Shown: positions 1 through 6,081 of the stretch, in pieces | Layout: each line of letters begins with the position of its first letter | Numbering within the stretch: the stretch's first letter is position 1 | Origin: Thermoplasmata archaeon | GTDB lineage: Archaea; Thermoplasmatota; Thermoplasmata; Thermoplasmatales; GCA-001856825 | Direction of reading: 5' to 3' | Assembly (NCBI GenBank): GCA_021793855.1 | Contig: JAJYRY010000050.1 | Location: 1-6,927 of the forward strand | Length of the DNA stretch: 6,927 bases | Made by a program: the position numbers and the translations under genes | The notes under the pieces: model-generated | What the model saw: only the letters and a program-made list of their open reading frames with translations | What the model was told of the DNA's origin: nothing | Database searches by the model: none

Positions 1-2015
1 AAGGTGGGGGTCTGGAAGGAATAAGATACGTTTGTTCCTGTTTCTGACGTACCTGCAATGTCCCAGGTCACCGAAATGGGTATGCCCGTTGACTGGCCGT
101 TTGGAAGGAGGTCCTTGGAATTTATGGAGTTGAAATATACTGTCACTGTCTGGTTCACGTAAAGCACGTACTGTGCAGACGAAGATGTTGTCTCGTTGAG
201 TCTTAGCTTTCCGTTTTGCAATACTCGCAGGTTGAATTGAGGATTCAATGAGTCTCCAATTATGGTGAAATTTGTCTGGTTTGTTACACCGCTTGAGCTC
301 TTAACACTAAGAGATACTGGATAGGAACCGCTGGTGAAGTTGTATGAAATATTATATCCATACATGACAGAACCTCCAATACTCCACGTGAAATTCATGC
401 TCTGGTAGTTGTCCATCCCCAGAACTGGGTCGTATGGTACCTTGCTGGCGTTTATGTTTACCATCTTTCCAACTGGCACTAGCAGAGTGAAATTAGATGA
501 TGTGTTAGAGGAAATTGTTGACTCGAACCAGCCGCTCCAGGTTGCTGATATTTGGCTCATTTTCAGGAGCGGTTTCTGCTGCGGAGCTATATTTATTGTC
601 AGGAATCCGTTGATGCTGCTGTTTGTTATCGTGATGACACCAGAATACCCTGAGACAGTTGCAATGCTGGAGCTGACAATGTTAGCCCTCTGATATGGCG
701 CAGGTATGCTCAGTTGAGTGATGTACGTAAGTGCTGTTGTGTTGTTGTCGTTCTCATTTAGATAAATCCTGATGCTGCTGTAGCTTTGCGCTTTCACTTT
801 GGACTGATAGTATGAGGCTGTGTAGCTAAACTTGTATGTACCTGCAGTCTCGGAGAATGTCGTATGAGCGCCTGTTGAGTTATACGAGTAATTGTTGTAC
901 AGTACCGTGTTTGCCGTTGTGTATGGTACTGTAACGTTAAGAATGGCCCAAAGCTCGTTTGTTGATAGCCCGTCCAGCATCATTTGCTCATAAAGAGAAC
1001 CAGCATTCGAGTTTGGAAGGAATGGAAGAGTTGTTGCGTTTGTCAGCGTTATACCGCCTGAAACGGTGACATTCTGGAAACCCGTACCGAATGATACCAT
1101 TTCGGTCTGCGTGACGATTGAAGGAGTCAGGACTACTGTCTGGAAGAGAGAAATTGTACCAGTGGTAACAGTCGTGGTATATGGAAGATAACCTGGTGAC
1201 GAAATTATGAGACTGTATGTTCCAGGCGAAAGAGATAGGTAATAATATCCATTTGTGAATTGATCTGCACCCAGTAGAACTCCACTTTGATATATTGACA
1301 CCTCAACCCTGTTTACTGATGATCCGCTGGACGAAGTAACTACCCCTTGTACATTGTCAAGTGATGACACATTGGCAACAACGCTGTTGTTAGTCTTGCT
1401 TGCTGATATATTAAGGGATTCAGAGTAGAACGCCTTTGAAGTGGAATTGTAAGCAATGGTAAGTGTTTGCGGACCGGGTATGCTCATAACAGCATATCCT
1501 GAGTTGGGATTTGAGGCATTGACCCTTGACGCAGGCATTTCAAACCCATTGGGAAGAGTCAGGTAAACTGAGGTCACCTGGGCTGCTGAAATTCCCTTTA
1601 CGGTAACATATACGTGGGAAGAAGCCTCTGAATAACCCACATTCAGCGTGCTCAGAACAGAACTTCCAGAGTATACTGTTCCGTTGCTCTTCACACTTAT
1701 AGTTGCATGTGCTGAATCATAAACTATCAACGAAGATGACACGTACTGACTTGGAACGTAAATTATGTAGCTTCCGGGATATACCGAAAATCCTACAGTG
1801 GGGCCTGACGTGCTTGTAGCAAGAACGACTCCATTTGAACTCTCCAGTTCCACATTCACTCCAGTTGCTGGGGAGATTCCGTTCCCCAGGACCGTAAAAC
1901 TAAACGATACCTTATTTACTCCTTGCACTTGGCCGAGCGCTGCTCCGAAGAGTCCTCCCATCACCATTATGGTGATGATTAACAGAGCTGCTATTTTTCC
2001 AGATTTCTTAAGCAT
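1..2015 (-). CDS. Large secreted PKD/carboxypeptidase-regulatory-like surface protein, 3' end outside window
   Basis: An open frame of 671 codons runs from ATG at 2015 to the left edge with no stop, so the C-terminal part is missing. It opens with a signal peptide: two lysines (MLKKSGK), a hydrophobic stretch to about residue 22, and a likely cleavage after the ALG near residue 28. Beta-sandwich-like segments follow: a carboxypeptidase-regulatory/PEGA-like one at about 35-85, a clearer one at about 223-300 (ending in a GYYYLSLSPGTYSLIISSPGY pattern), and two PKD-like repeats at about 518-585 and 616-671+, with W-S-I-G-G and W-D-I-A-G in place of the usual W-x-F-G-D-G. I count about 25 N-x-S/T sequons and no cysteine. 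This suits an N-glycosylated extracellular or S-layer-associated protein; the membrane anchor would lie in the missing end. No catalytic motif is visible, so the function (adhesion, envelope, ligand binding) is open. The start is supported by a GGGGGT ribosome binding site. Confidence 0.85.
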   Translation of the reverse strand, partial: MLKKSGKIAALLIITIMVMGGLFGAALGQVQGVNKVSFSFTVLGNGISPATGVNVELESSNGVVLATSTSGPTVGFSVYPGSYIIYVPSQYVSSSLIVYDSAHATISVKSNGTVYSGSSVLSTLNVGYSEASSHVYVTVKGISAAQVTSVYLTLPNGFEMPASRVNASNPNSGYAVMSIPGPQTLTIAYNSTSKAFYSESLNISASKTNNSVVANVSSLDNVQGVVTSSSGSSVNRVEVSIYQSGVLLGADQFTNGYYYLSLSPGTYSLIISSPGYLPYTTTVTTGTISLFQTVVLTPSIVTQTEMVSFGTGFQNVTVSGGITLTNATTLPFLPNSNAGSLYEQMMLDGLSTNELWAILNVTVPYTTANTVLYNNYSYNSTGAHTTFSETAGTYKFSYTASYYQSKVKAQSYSSIRIYLNENDNNTTALTYITQLSIPAPYQRANIVSSSIATVSGYSGVITITNSSINGFLTINIAPQQKPLLKMSQISATWSGWFESTISSNTSSNFTLLVPVGKMVNINASKVPYDPVLGMDNYQSMNFTWSIGGSVMYGYNISYNFTSGSYPVSLSVKSSSGVTNQTNFTIIGDSLNPQFNLRVLQNGKLRLNETTSSSAQYVLYVNQTVTVYFNSINSKDLLPNGQSTGIPISVTWDIAGTSETGTNVSYSFQTPT

Positions 2016-2021
2016 CTTGGT

Positions 2022-2030
2022 ATTACCCCC
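2022..2030 (-). promoter_or_regulatory. Ribosome binding site of the surface protein gene
   Basis: Reading on the minus strand, GGGGGTAAT matches seven of nine positions of the archaeal consensus GGAGGTGAT. The GGGGGT core ends 9 nt before the ATG at 2015. This fixes the start and implies a leadered transcript. Confidence 0.6.
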
Positions 2031-2092
2031 TAAAGATGTCTGGTAATTATAATTACTATTAAACAGTTGTTATGATTTTTCCTTGCTGGAAA

Positions 2093-2102
2093 ATTTATAT
2101 TT
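2093..2102 (-). promoter_or_regulatory. Candidate TATA box for the surface protein gene
   Basis: The minus strand reads AAATATAAAT here, close to the archaeal TATA consensus. It is centred about 82 nt upstream of the ATG at 2015, so initiation would fall near 2070 and leave a leader of about 55 nt containing the ribosome binding site. A second candidate (minus strand TGATATATTTAC, 2125-2136) lies further upstream beside the palindrome. Sequence alone cannot choose between them in such AT-rich DNA. Confidence 0.4.
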
Positions 2103-2133
2103 GATGTTAATTATGTTTTAGTTCGTAAATATA

Positions 2134-2148
2134 TCAAAACAGTTTTGA
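2134..2148. repeat. Perfect 15-bp palindrome, possible operator
   Basis: TCAAAAC-A-GTTTTGA has two perfect 7-bp arms around one central base. It lies 31 nt upstream of the nearer TATA candidate and overlaps the edge of the farther one, where it would cover the position of the TFB recognition element. Its core AAACAGTT recurs at 2061-2068, close to the predicted transcription start. This size and symmetry suit a homodimeric regulator site, but no regulator is encoded in the window. Confidence 0.4.
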
Positions 2149-2160
2149 AACGTACAATTT

Positions 2161-2176
2161 GCACTTTCTATAGTGC
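2161..2176. repeat. Small inverted repeat (hairpin) in the intergenic gap
   Basis: GCACT and AGTGC form a 5-bp stem around a 6-nt loop. It lies just upstream of the palindrome in the direction of transcription. It is short enough to be chance, and is listed because three inverted repeats cluster within about 90 bp. Confidence 0.25.
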
Positions 2177-2193
2177 TCGGACATTTTAGATCT

Positions 2194-2220
2194 TATTCTC
2201 GGCAATCTTTACTGAGAATA
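2194..2220. repeat. Inverted repeat with 7-bp arms in the intergenic gap
   Basis: TATTCTC at 2194-2200 and GAGAATA at 2214-2220 are exact reverse complements around 13 nt. On the plus strand the right arm is followed by T-rich sequence (TCTTTCCTTTATTTTT), which looks terminator-like, but no plus-strand gene precedes it. On the minus strand, where the genes lie, no T-run follows. It may be a terminator of an unseen antisense transcript, a protein site, or chance. Confidence 0.3.
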
Positions 2221-2390
2221 TCTTTCCTTTATTTTTGAAATCAAATGTATGAAGAAGACTTCACTGATCTTTCGAAGGAAACTGAAATGAACAACTCATT
2301 GCGAAACTTGCCAGCTCGTTTCAAAGTGAAGATTTTTCCTTCTCGTCGAAATACATTGTGGATTGTGCACCAATTTTCTATCCGTTTGTT

Positions 2391-3338
2391 TCATGAACCT
2401 TTAGATTTTAAATCCACATTCCTTTCCTCTGCTTCCACATAAATTCTGTCAACGAATGGAATCAATGATTTTATCGATATCTCAATCTCATCAATTGCCC
2501 TCTCAATATCGCTGGTGCTGAGTCCGTCGTTGAAGTTGAGGTCCATGGCCAGGAGGATCTTTTCAGGACCCTCGTAGATTGCTTTAATGTCGAGTATCTT
2601 GTTCACCGATTTGTTGGACTTCAGGATTTCCTCAATCTTCTTCTGGTCCCTCGCTGATATGCCCTCGCCTATGAGGAGGTCCTTGCTCCTCTTTGAAAGG
2701 TAAAGTCCTGAAAGCATCATTATGATGCCGATGACAATCGAGGAAGATGCATCGTACACATTGTTCCCTGTCACAAGGGAAAGGGAGATGCCCACGAGTG
2801 CGGTCGTCACTCCGGCAATTGCGGCAGCATCCTCTGTCAAAGCCGTCAGCAGGACAGGATCCCTAAAATCCCTCATGAATGAGAACAGGTCGTGATACCC
2901 CTGTTTTCTGTATTTGGAGATAAACAATCCAGAAGATATGTATAGCACATAGCCGTCAATCGCAAATGACATTGCAAGGACAACATATGCTGATATTGGT
3001 TCAGTGATCCTGTAATGAGTCGTCAGCTTTATGATACCCTCCAGGAAGGTAAGCACTCCTGAAATTCCAAAGACCAAAATGGCTGCCACGAATGACCAGA
3101 AAAACTGTTCCCTTCCTCTTCCGAACGGAAACTTCGATGCATCCTTCTTAGTGCTCAAGTTGTACCCGATCAGGAGAAGGAACTGGTTCACAGCATCTGA
3201 AGATGAATGGACCGCTTCTGCCAGCATCGCCGCGCTCCCGCTAATACCTGCGGCAACGTATTTCAATGCAGCTATGAATAAATCACCGAGAAGCGCCCGT
3301 ATTACAACGCTTCTGGTCGTGGTCTTGACTGGAGACAT
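2391..3338 (-). CDS. Cation diffusion facilitator (CDF) family metal efflux transporter, ZnT9-like subgroup
   Basis: This 315-residue membrane protein should export a divalent metal (zinc is usual; manganese, iron or cobalt are possible) in exchange for protons across the cytoplasmic membrane. Six hydrophobic segments fall at about 11-32, 35-60, 80-104, 116-139, 164-188 and 197-215, followed by a soluble C-terminal domain to about 305 of the type that dimerises and binds metal in this family. Helix 2 carries the expected HSSSD site (His44, Asp48). Helix 5 has Glu169-Asp170 (TEDAAAIAG) instead of the common HxxxD. This, with the FPFGRGREQFFW motif at 70-81, matches the ZnT9-like branch. The gene lies 58 bp after ef1b and may be read through from the operon or from its own promoter. 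No clear ribosome binding site precedes the ATG. The family call is secure; the metal is not shown by sequence. Confidence 0.9.
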   Translation of the reverse strand: MSPVKTTTRSVVIRALLGDLFIAALKYVAAGISGSAAMLAEAVHSSSDAVNQFLLLIGYNLSTKKDASKFPFGRGREQFFWSFVAAILVFGISGVLTFLEGIIKLTTHYRITEPISAYVVLAMSFAIDGYVLYISSGLFISKYRKQGYHDLFSFMRDFRDPVLLTALTEDAAAIAGVTTALVGISLSLVTGNNVYDASSSIVIGIIMMLSGLYLSKRSKDLLIGEGISARDQKKIEEILKSNKSVNKILDIKAIYEGPEKILLAMDLNFNDGLSTSDIERAIDEIEISIKSLIPFVDRIYVEAEERNVDLKSKGS

Positions 3339-3371
3339 CTCAATTTTCTATAATCATGCCCCGGAAGGCCA

Positions 3372-3381
3372 AATACTTATT
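3372..3381 (-). promoter_or_regulatory. Weak candidate TATA box for the CDF transporter gene
   Basis: The minus strand reads AATAAGTATT in the 58-bp gap after ef1b, centred about 38 nt upstream of the transporter ATG. It would give a leader of about 10 nt, consistent with the absence of a clear ribosome binding site. The match to consensus is partial, so this is a suggestion only. Confidence 0.25.
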
Positions 3382-3396
3382 CCAAAAGTTAAGAGG

Positions 3397-3666
3397 TCAG
3401 GAGATGAGGGAAACTTCCTCGACTTCAACTTCTCCCACATCTTGGAAGGAACGTATCCTTTGCTCAACGCTGTCCACTAGTCCGCCCTCATCACCCATTA
3501 TGACGATGAGTTTCAGGACCTTTATTCCAAATGCAAGTTCTTCTATGCTGCTCTTCCCCAGTGTGTAGTTCTTGGAAAGGTCTTCTTTCAGTCCCTTTTC
3601 AATTGCTACCAAATCCTTTGTTTCATCCGACGGCATTACCTTGAAAGATACGGCTACCTTGCCCAA
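3397..3666 (-). CDS. ef1b: Elongation factor 1-beta (aEF1-beta), TTG start
   Basis: This 89-residue protein is the guanine nucleotide exchange factor that swaps GDP for GTP on aEF1A during elongation. The length is normal for the archaeal form, which keeps only the catalytic domain of the eukaryotic factor. Family features are the opening MGKVAVSFKVMP, the conserved ELAFGIKVLKL block at about 43-53, the GDEGG turn at 58-62 and the closing VGEVEVEEV strand. The start is TTG at 3666: an in-frame TAG lies 12 nt upstream with no ATG or GTG between, and the sequence from TTG onward fits the family N-terminus. The gene begins 2 nt after the zinc-ribbon stop, and its ribosome binding site lies inside that gene, so translational coupling is likely. 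Confidence 0.93.
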   Translation of the reverse strand: MGKVAVSFKVMPSDETKDLVAIEKGLKEDLSKNYTLGKSSIEELAFGIKVLKLIVIMGDEGGLVDSVEQRIRSFQDVGEVEVEEVSLIS

Positions 3667-3668
3667 TT

Positions 3669-3842
3669 TTATGGCCCCCTAAAACCACATTTCGGGCACT
3701 GATATGTTACAGACAGTTCTCTGCAGTTGTTGCACCTGCTGATAGTCTCCTGACCGCAAGAGGGGCACTTGAATGTAGTCGCTCCCCTTTCCTGCAGACC
3801 AGTGCCGCAAGATGTACAGAACTCTAGTGCATTGACTTCCAT
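3669..3842 (-). CDS. Small four-knuckle zinc-ribbon protein (archaeal Zn-ribbon RNA-binding/DUF1610-like)
   Basis: ATG at 3842 opens a 57-residue frame ending in TAA at 3669. Eight cysteines form four knuckles: CTSC at 9-12, CPSC at 26-29, CNNC at 37-40 and CPKC at 49-52, with the closing CGFRGP signature. Such proteins fold around two zinc ions and are annotated in archaea as zinc-ribbon RNA-binding proteins, often next to ef1b as here. The precise role is not established to my knowledge; ribosome or RNA association is inferred from family and neighbours. An in-frame TAG (the infB stop) lies upstream with no other start codon between, so ATG 3842 is the only choice. A longer frame overlaps it on the same strand from a GTG at 3891, but has no domain and lacks the cysteine pattern. 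There is no ribosome binding site; a TATA-like box 27 nt upstream suggests leaderless expression. Confidence 0.93.
   Translation of the reverse strand: MEVNALEFCTSCGTGLQERGATTFKCPSCGQETISRCNNCRELSVTYQCPKCGFRGP
3675..3680 (-). promoter_or_regulatory. Ribosome binding site of ef1b, inside the zinc-ribbon gene
   Basis: AGGGGG lies 8 nt upstream of the TTG start of ef1b and within the Arg-Gly codons at the end of the zinc-ribbon gene. It supports the otherwise weak-looking TTG start. Confidence 0.55.
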
Positions 3843-3865
3843 GAGGCATGCGTATAGCTTCAGGC

Positions 3866-3873
3866 ATAAAAAG
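3866..3873 (-). promoter_or_regulatory. Candidate internal promoter (TATA box) for the zinc-ribbon/ef1b pair
   Basis: The minus strand reads CTTTTTAT in the 48-nt gap after infB, centred about 27 nt upstream of the zinc-ribbon ATG. This is the spacing at which archaeal transcription would begin at or next to the start codon. It fits the lack of a ribosome binding site before this gene, the only operon member lacking one. Unproven without transcript-end data. Confidence 0.4.
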
Positions 3874-3890
3874 TCTATCGGCCTTATCCA

Positions 3891-5621
3891 CTAGCTGCCC
3901 CAGAATGGGCTTGTCTTTCTTCTCAGACTCTTGATCTCTTCCATTATCATGTTTTCGTCCACGTTCAGGTTCTCTTCCTTCAATATCCTGAAATCCCTTT
4001 CATTTATGTCGGAGTAAAGCACCTCCCCTTCTTTGATCTGTCTTCCGACGGTGATTCCGTCCATCGCTATAGCGACCTCTTCCCCCTGACCTGCCTCTTC
4101 GAGGGACTGCTCGCCAGTCCTTATGCTCTTCACCGGACCAACGCTTGTACCGTCTATTTTCATAAGCTGCGTCCTGGCCCTCAATTTGCCTCCTAAAACC
4201 CTTACCCCAAAGATTGCAGGTTTGGAAATCCTGAAGACATTCCCCTCCATCACCAATAGTTTACAGGGGAATGTCATAGCCTTCCTCTTTTCCTCAACTT
4301 CCTTCTGCCTTATCTCCTCTCTTGCTTTTACCAGGTCGTCCTTTATTGAATAGATCACCCTGTTTTCTATGACCTTGACGTCCTGGAAATCCTTTACTTC
4401 AACGGGTACATTGAATGCAATTACTATCTTGTTCTCCGGTACTGAATTGGTGCTGGCCTCTGTGAAATCCCTCTTGGACACGGGGCCGACCTCCGCCTTC
4501 TTGATGGGAACGTTGATCCTCCCAAGTTCATATACAAGCGCTTCAAGTCCTCCAACGGTATCAGCCTTCGCAACAATACCTTCATTGGATGGCTTGAATG
4601 AGCTCTTTATTGCATCCTCTATAGAATTCTTGAGCGTTATTAAGTCGCCTGTTGCTTCCTTGAAGGGGCTCCCCGGAATGACACCCCCCTCACCCTGGAA
4701 GAGTATCCTAATTCCTGATGCAGCCCTGACCTCTGATACTGGCAGGAACCTATCACGAGGATCCCTTATCTCATCCAGCGGCTTAGGTTTGAATATGCCC
4801 TTGACCTTCAAGGCCCTTATACCGTTCACTGTTCCTGTCAGAACAGTTTCTCCCCTCTTTATCACGCCACTGTAAAGGATGGCGTCTGACACTTCGCCCA
4901 TCCCCTTCTCCTCCCTTACCTCTAGTATCGTGCCCTCCGCCGTCTCATCCTCATTCCTCAGCTGGGATTCGAGGAATGTCTGGGCGAGTCCAGCAAGGAC
5001 CATTAACAGGTCCGGCACTCCGTAGCCTGACTTAGCAGAAAGGGGCACTATTGCAACATTCCTTGTGAAATCGGATATCCTGTCGTACCTGTCTGCACTG
5101 AACCCTTCCCTGTACATCTGTGATGACAGCTGGAACAGTTTGTTGTCAAGTTCCTCAAGTCTTGCCGGGGCTATTGTCTTCGTAGTAGGAATGAACGCAC
5201 CCTTCATGCCTGAGAAACCCTCTAGAAGGTCGACCTTGTTTGCAGCTACCACAAATGGAGTTTTGAATTTCTTCAGTACGTCCAGTGATTCCCTTGTCTG
5301 AGGCATTATGCCTTCCCTTATATCTATGACAAGTACAGCTATGTCAGCAATTGAGCCTCCCCTTATCCTGAGACTGGAGAACGATTCGTGCCCAGGGGTG
5401 TCGATGAATAGGAGCCCGGGAATCCTAAATGTCCTGCTCCCTACGATGTCTTTGCATATCTTTAGTATCTCCTGTATTGGAACTTCAGTTGCGCCTATAT
5501 GCTGGGTAATTCCTCCGGCTTCCCTTGATGCAACTACGCCGCCTCTAATGTTATCCAGAAGTGAAGTCTTGCCATGGTCCACATGGCCGAGAACGCCCAC
5601 TATAGGTTGCCTCACCCACAT
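3891..5621 (-). CDS. infB: Translation initiation factor aIF5B (IF2 family)
   Basis: This 576-residue GTPase promotes joining of the large ribosomal subunit at the end of initiation. All G-domain motifs are present: G1 GHVDHGKT at 12-19, the G2 threonine at 39 ([12 protein letters not shown]), G3 DTPGH at 74-78 with catalytic His78, G4 NKVD at 128-131 and G5 SAK at 195-197. The rest covers beta-barrel domain II (about 225-340), domain III (about 345-440) and C-terminal barrel domain IV (about 460-560). The length suits the compact archaeal form, without the long eukaryotic N-terminal extension, and no intein interrupts the motifs. ATG at 5621 lies 6 nt after the ndk stop; GTGAT at 5627-5631, overlapping that stop, is the likely ribosome binding site with 5-nt spacing. 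It lies downstream of ndk in the conserved archaeal order. Confidence 0.97.
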   Translation of the reverse strand: MWVRQPIVGVLGHVDHGKTSLLDNIRGGVVASREAGGITQHIGATEVPIQEILKICKDIVGSRTFRIPGLLFIDTPGHESFSSLRIRGGSIADIAVLVIDIREGIMPQTRESLDVLKKFKTPFVVAANKVDLLEGFSGMKGAFIPTTKTIAPARLEELDNKLFQLSSQMYREGFSADRYDRISDFTRNVAIVPLSAKSGYGVPDLLMVLAGLAQTFLESQLRNEDETAEGTILEVREEKGMGEVSDAILYSGVIKRGETVLTGTVNGIRALKVKGIFKPKPLDEIRDPRDRFLPVSEVRAASGIRILFQGEGGVIPGSPFKEATGDLITLKNSIEDAIKSSFKPSNEGIVAKADTVGGLEALVYELGRINVPIKKAEVGPVSKRDFTEASTNSVPENKIVIAFNVPVEVKDFQDVKVIENRVIYSIKDDLVKAREEIRQKEVEEKRKAMTFPCKLLVMEGNVFRISKPAIFGVRVLGGKLRARTQLMKIDGTSVGPVKSIRTGEQSLEEAGQGEEVAIAMDGITVGRQIKEGEVLYSDINERDFRILKEENLNVDENMIMEEIKSLRRKTSPFWGS

Positions 5622-5627
5622 AAGCCA

Positions 5628-6068
5628 TCACAGCCAATCTCTATCTGCCCTCTCGTAGGTTAGAATTTCCTTTTCATCGAAAAATATTGGGATTTCGTAC
5701 TTAGCAGACTCCTCAGAATCGCTTGCATGAATGAGATTGAAATCTATGCCAGTGGAGAAATCTCCCCTTATTGTACCGGGCTCCGCCTTTGCCCCATTGG
5801 TAGCTCCGACAAGCTTCCTCACTATCTCGATGCAGTTGTTCCCTTCCACTACCATTGCCACTAAAGGCGCAGATGTGATGTAATTCAGTAAAGATTCGTA
5901 GAATGGCTTCCCCTTATGGACCGCGTAGTGCTTTTCAGCCCTCTCCCTATCGAGCTTCATGAGCTTTAATGCAGTGACCTTGAGACCCTTGTCCTCAAAC
6001 CTGGATATGATAGCTCCTATCTTAGACCTGGCAACTCCATCTGGTTTGATCAAGACTAAAGTTCTCAA
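5628..6068 (-). CDS. ndk: Nucleoside diphosphate kinase, TTG start
   Basis: This 146-residue enzyme transfers the gamma phosphate of ATP to nucleoside diphosphates through a phosphohistidine, supplying GTP and other triphosphates in the cytoplasm. The active-site set known from the family is complete: Lys8, Tyr48, Phe56, Arg84, Thr90, Arg101, Asn111 and the phosphorylated His114 within NLIHASDS. The fold length is normal. The start must be TTG at 6068, because an in-frame TGA immediately precedes it and the sequence after it ([11 protein letters not shown]) matches the family N-terminus. A GGGGGGAG ribosome binding site lies 5 nt upstream. The gene sits 13 nt after rpl24e and 6 nt before infB, as in many archaea, where GTP supply and a GTPase factor are made together. 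Confidence 0.97.
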   Translation of the reverse strand: MRTLVLIKPDGVARSKIGAIISRFEDKGLKVTALKLMKLDRERAEKHYAVHKGKPFYESLLNYITSAPLVAMVVEGNNCIEIVRKLVGATNGAKAEPGTIRGDFSTGIDFNLIHASDSEESAKYEIPIFFDEKEILTYERADRDWL

Positions 6069-6073
6069 TCAAT

Positions 6074-6081
6074 CTCCCCCC
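6074..6081 (-). promoter_or_regulatory. Ribosome binding site of ndk
   Basis: GGGGGGAG fills most of the 13-nt gap after rpl24e and ends 5 nt before the TTG start at 6068. It backs the non-ATG start. Confidence 0.6.

Larger units (their letters stand above)
2016..2390. other. 375-bp AT-rich intergenic gap without a convincing gene
   Basis: The gap separates the transporter gene from the surface protein gene on the same strand. The half nearest the surface gene carries the promoter candidates, palindrome and hairpins listed separately. The half nearest the transporter (about 2240-2390) stays open in several frames. In-frame with the transporter and beyond its TGA, roughly 49 codons run to a TGA without a good start; a plus-strand frame from ATG 2245 gives 65 residues and overlaps the transporter's 3' end. 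Neither has a ribosome binding site or a recognisable domain, so neither is called. I see no clear terminator for the transporter gene. Confidence 0.6.

Noticed and set aside
409..693. Plus-strand 94-codon frame
   Set aside because: Antisense to the surface protein frame; the long minus-strand frame with signal peptide and PKD-like repeats explains the region.
2259..2331. Distant inverted repeat CTTCACT...AGTGAAG and a GAAAC...GTTTC pair in the gap
   Set aside because: Arms of 5-7 bp with long spacers in AT-rich DNA are expected by chance, and no conserved structure follows.
2244..2390. In-frame open stretch of about 49 codons after the CDF stop codon
   Set aside because: It has no good start codon and no recognisable motif. 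The transporter already has a complete C-terminal domain, so a frameshifted or read-through extension is unlikely.
2245..2442. Plus-strand 65-codon frame overlapping the 3' end of the CDF gene
   Set aside because: No ribosome binding site, no recognisable domain, and it runs antisense into a well-supported gene. The overlapping minus-strand frames are also open here, so openness is not informative.
3031..3480. Plus-strand 149-codon frame
   Set aside because: Antisense across the start of the CDF gene and the end of ef1b, both conserved families; composition looks like a shadow frame.
3679..3891. Minus-strand 70-codon frame from GTG 3891
   Set aside because: It overlaps the zinc-ribbon gene in another frame, lacks the cysteine pattern and has no family resemblance.
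4369..4875. Plus-strand 168-codon frame
   Set aside because: Entirely antisense to infB, which has every expected motif; no domain is visible in the antisense product.
3891..5621. Possible intein in aIF5B
   Set aside because: Archaeal IF2-type genes can carry inteins, but the G motifs are spaced normally and the total length is that of an uninterrupted protein.
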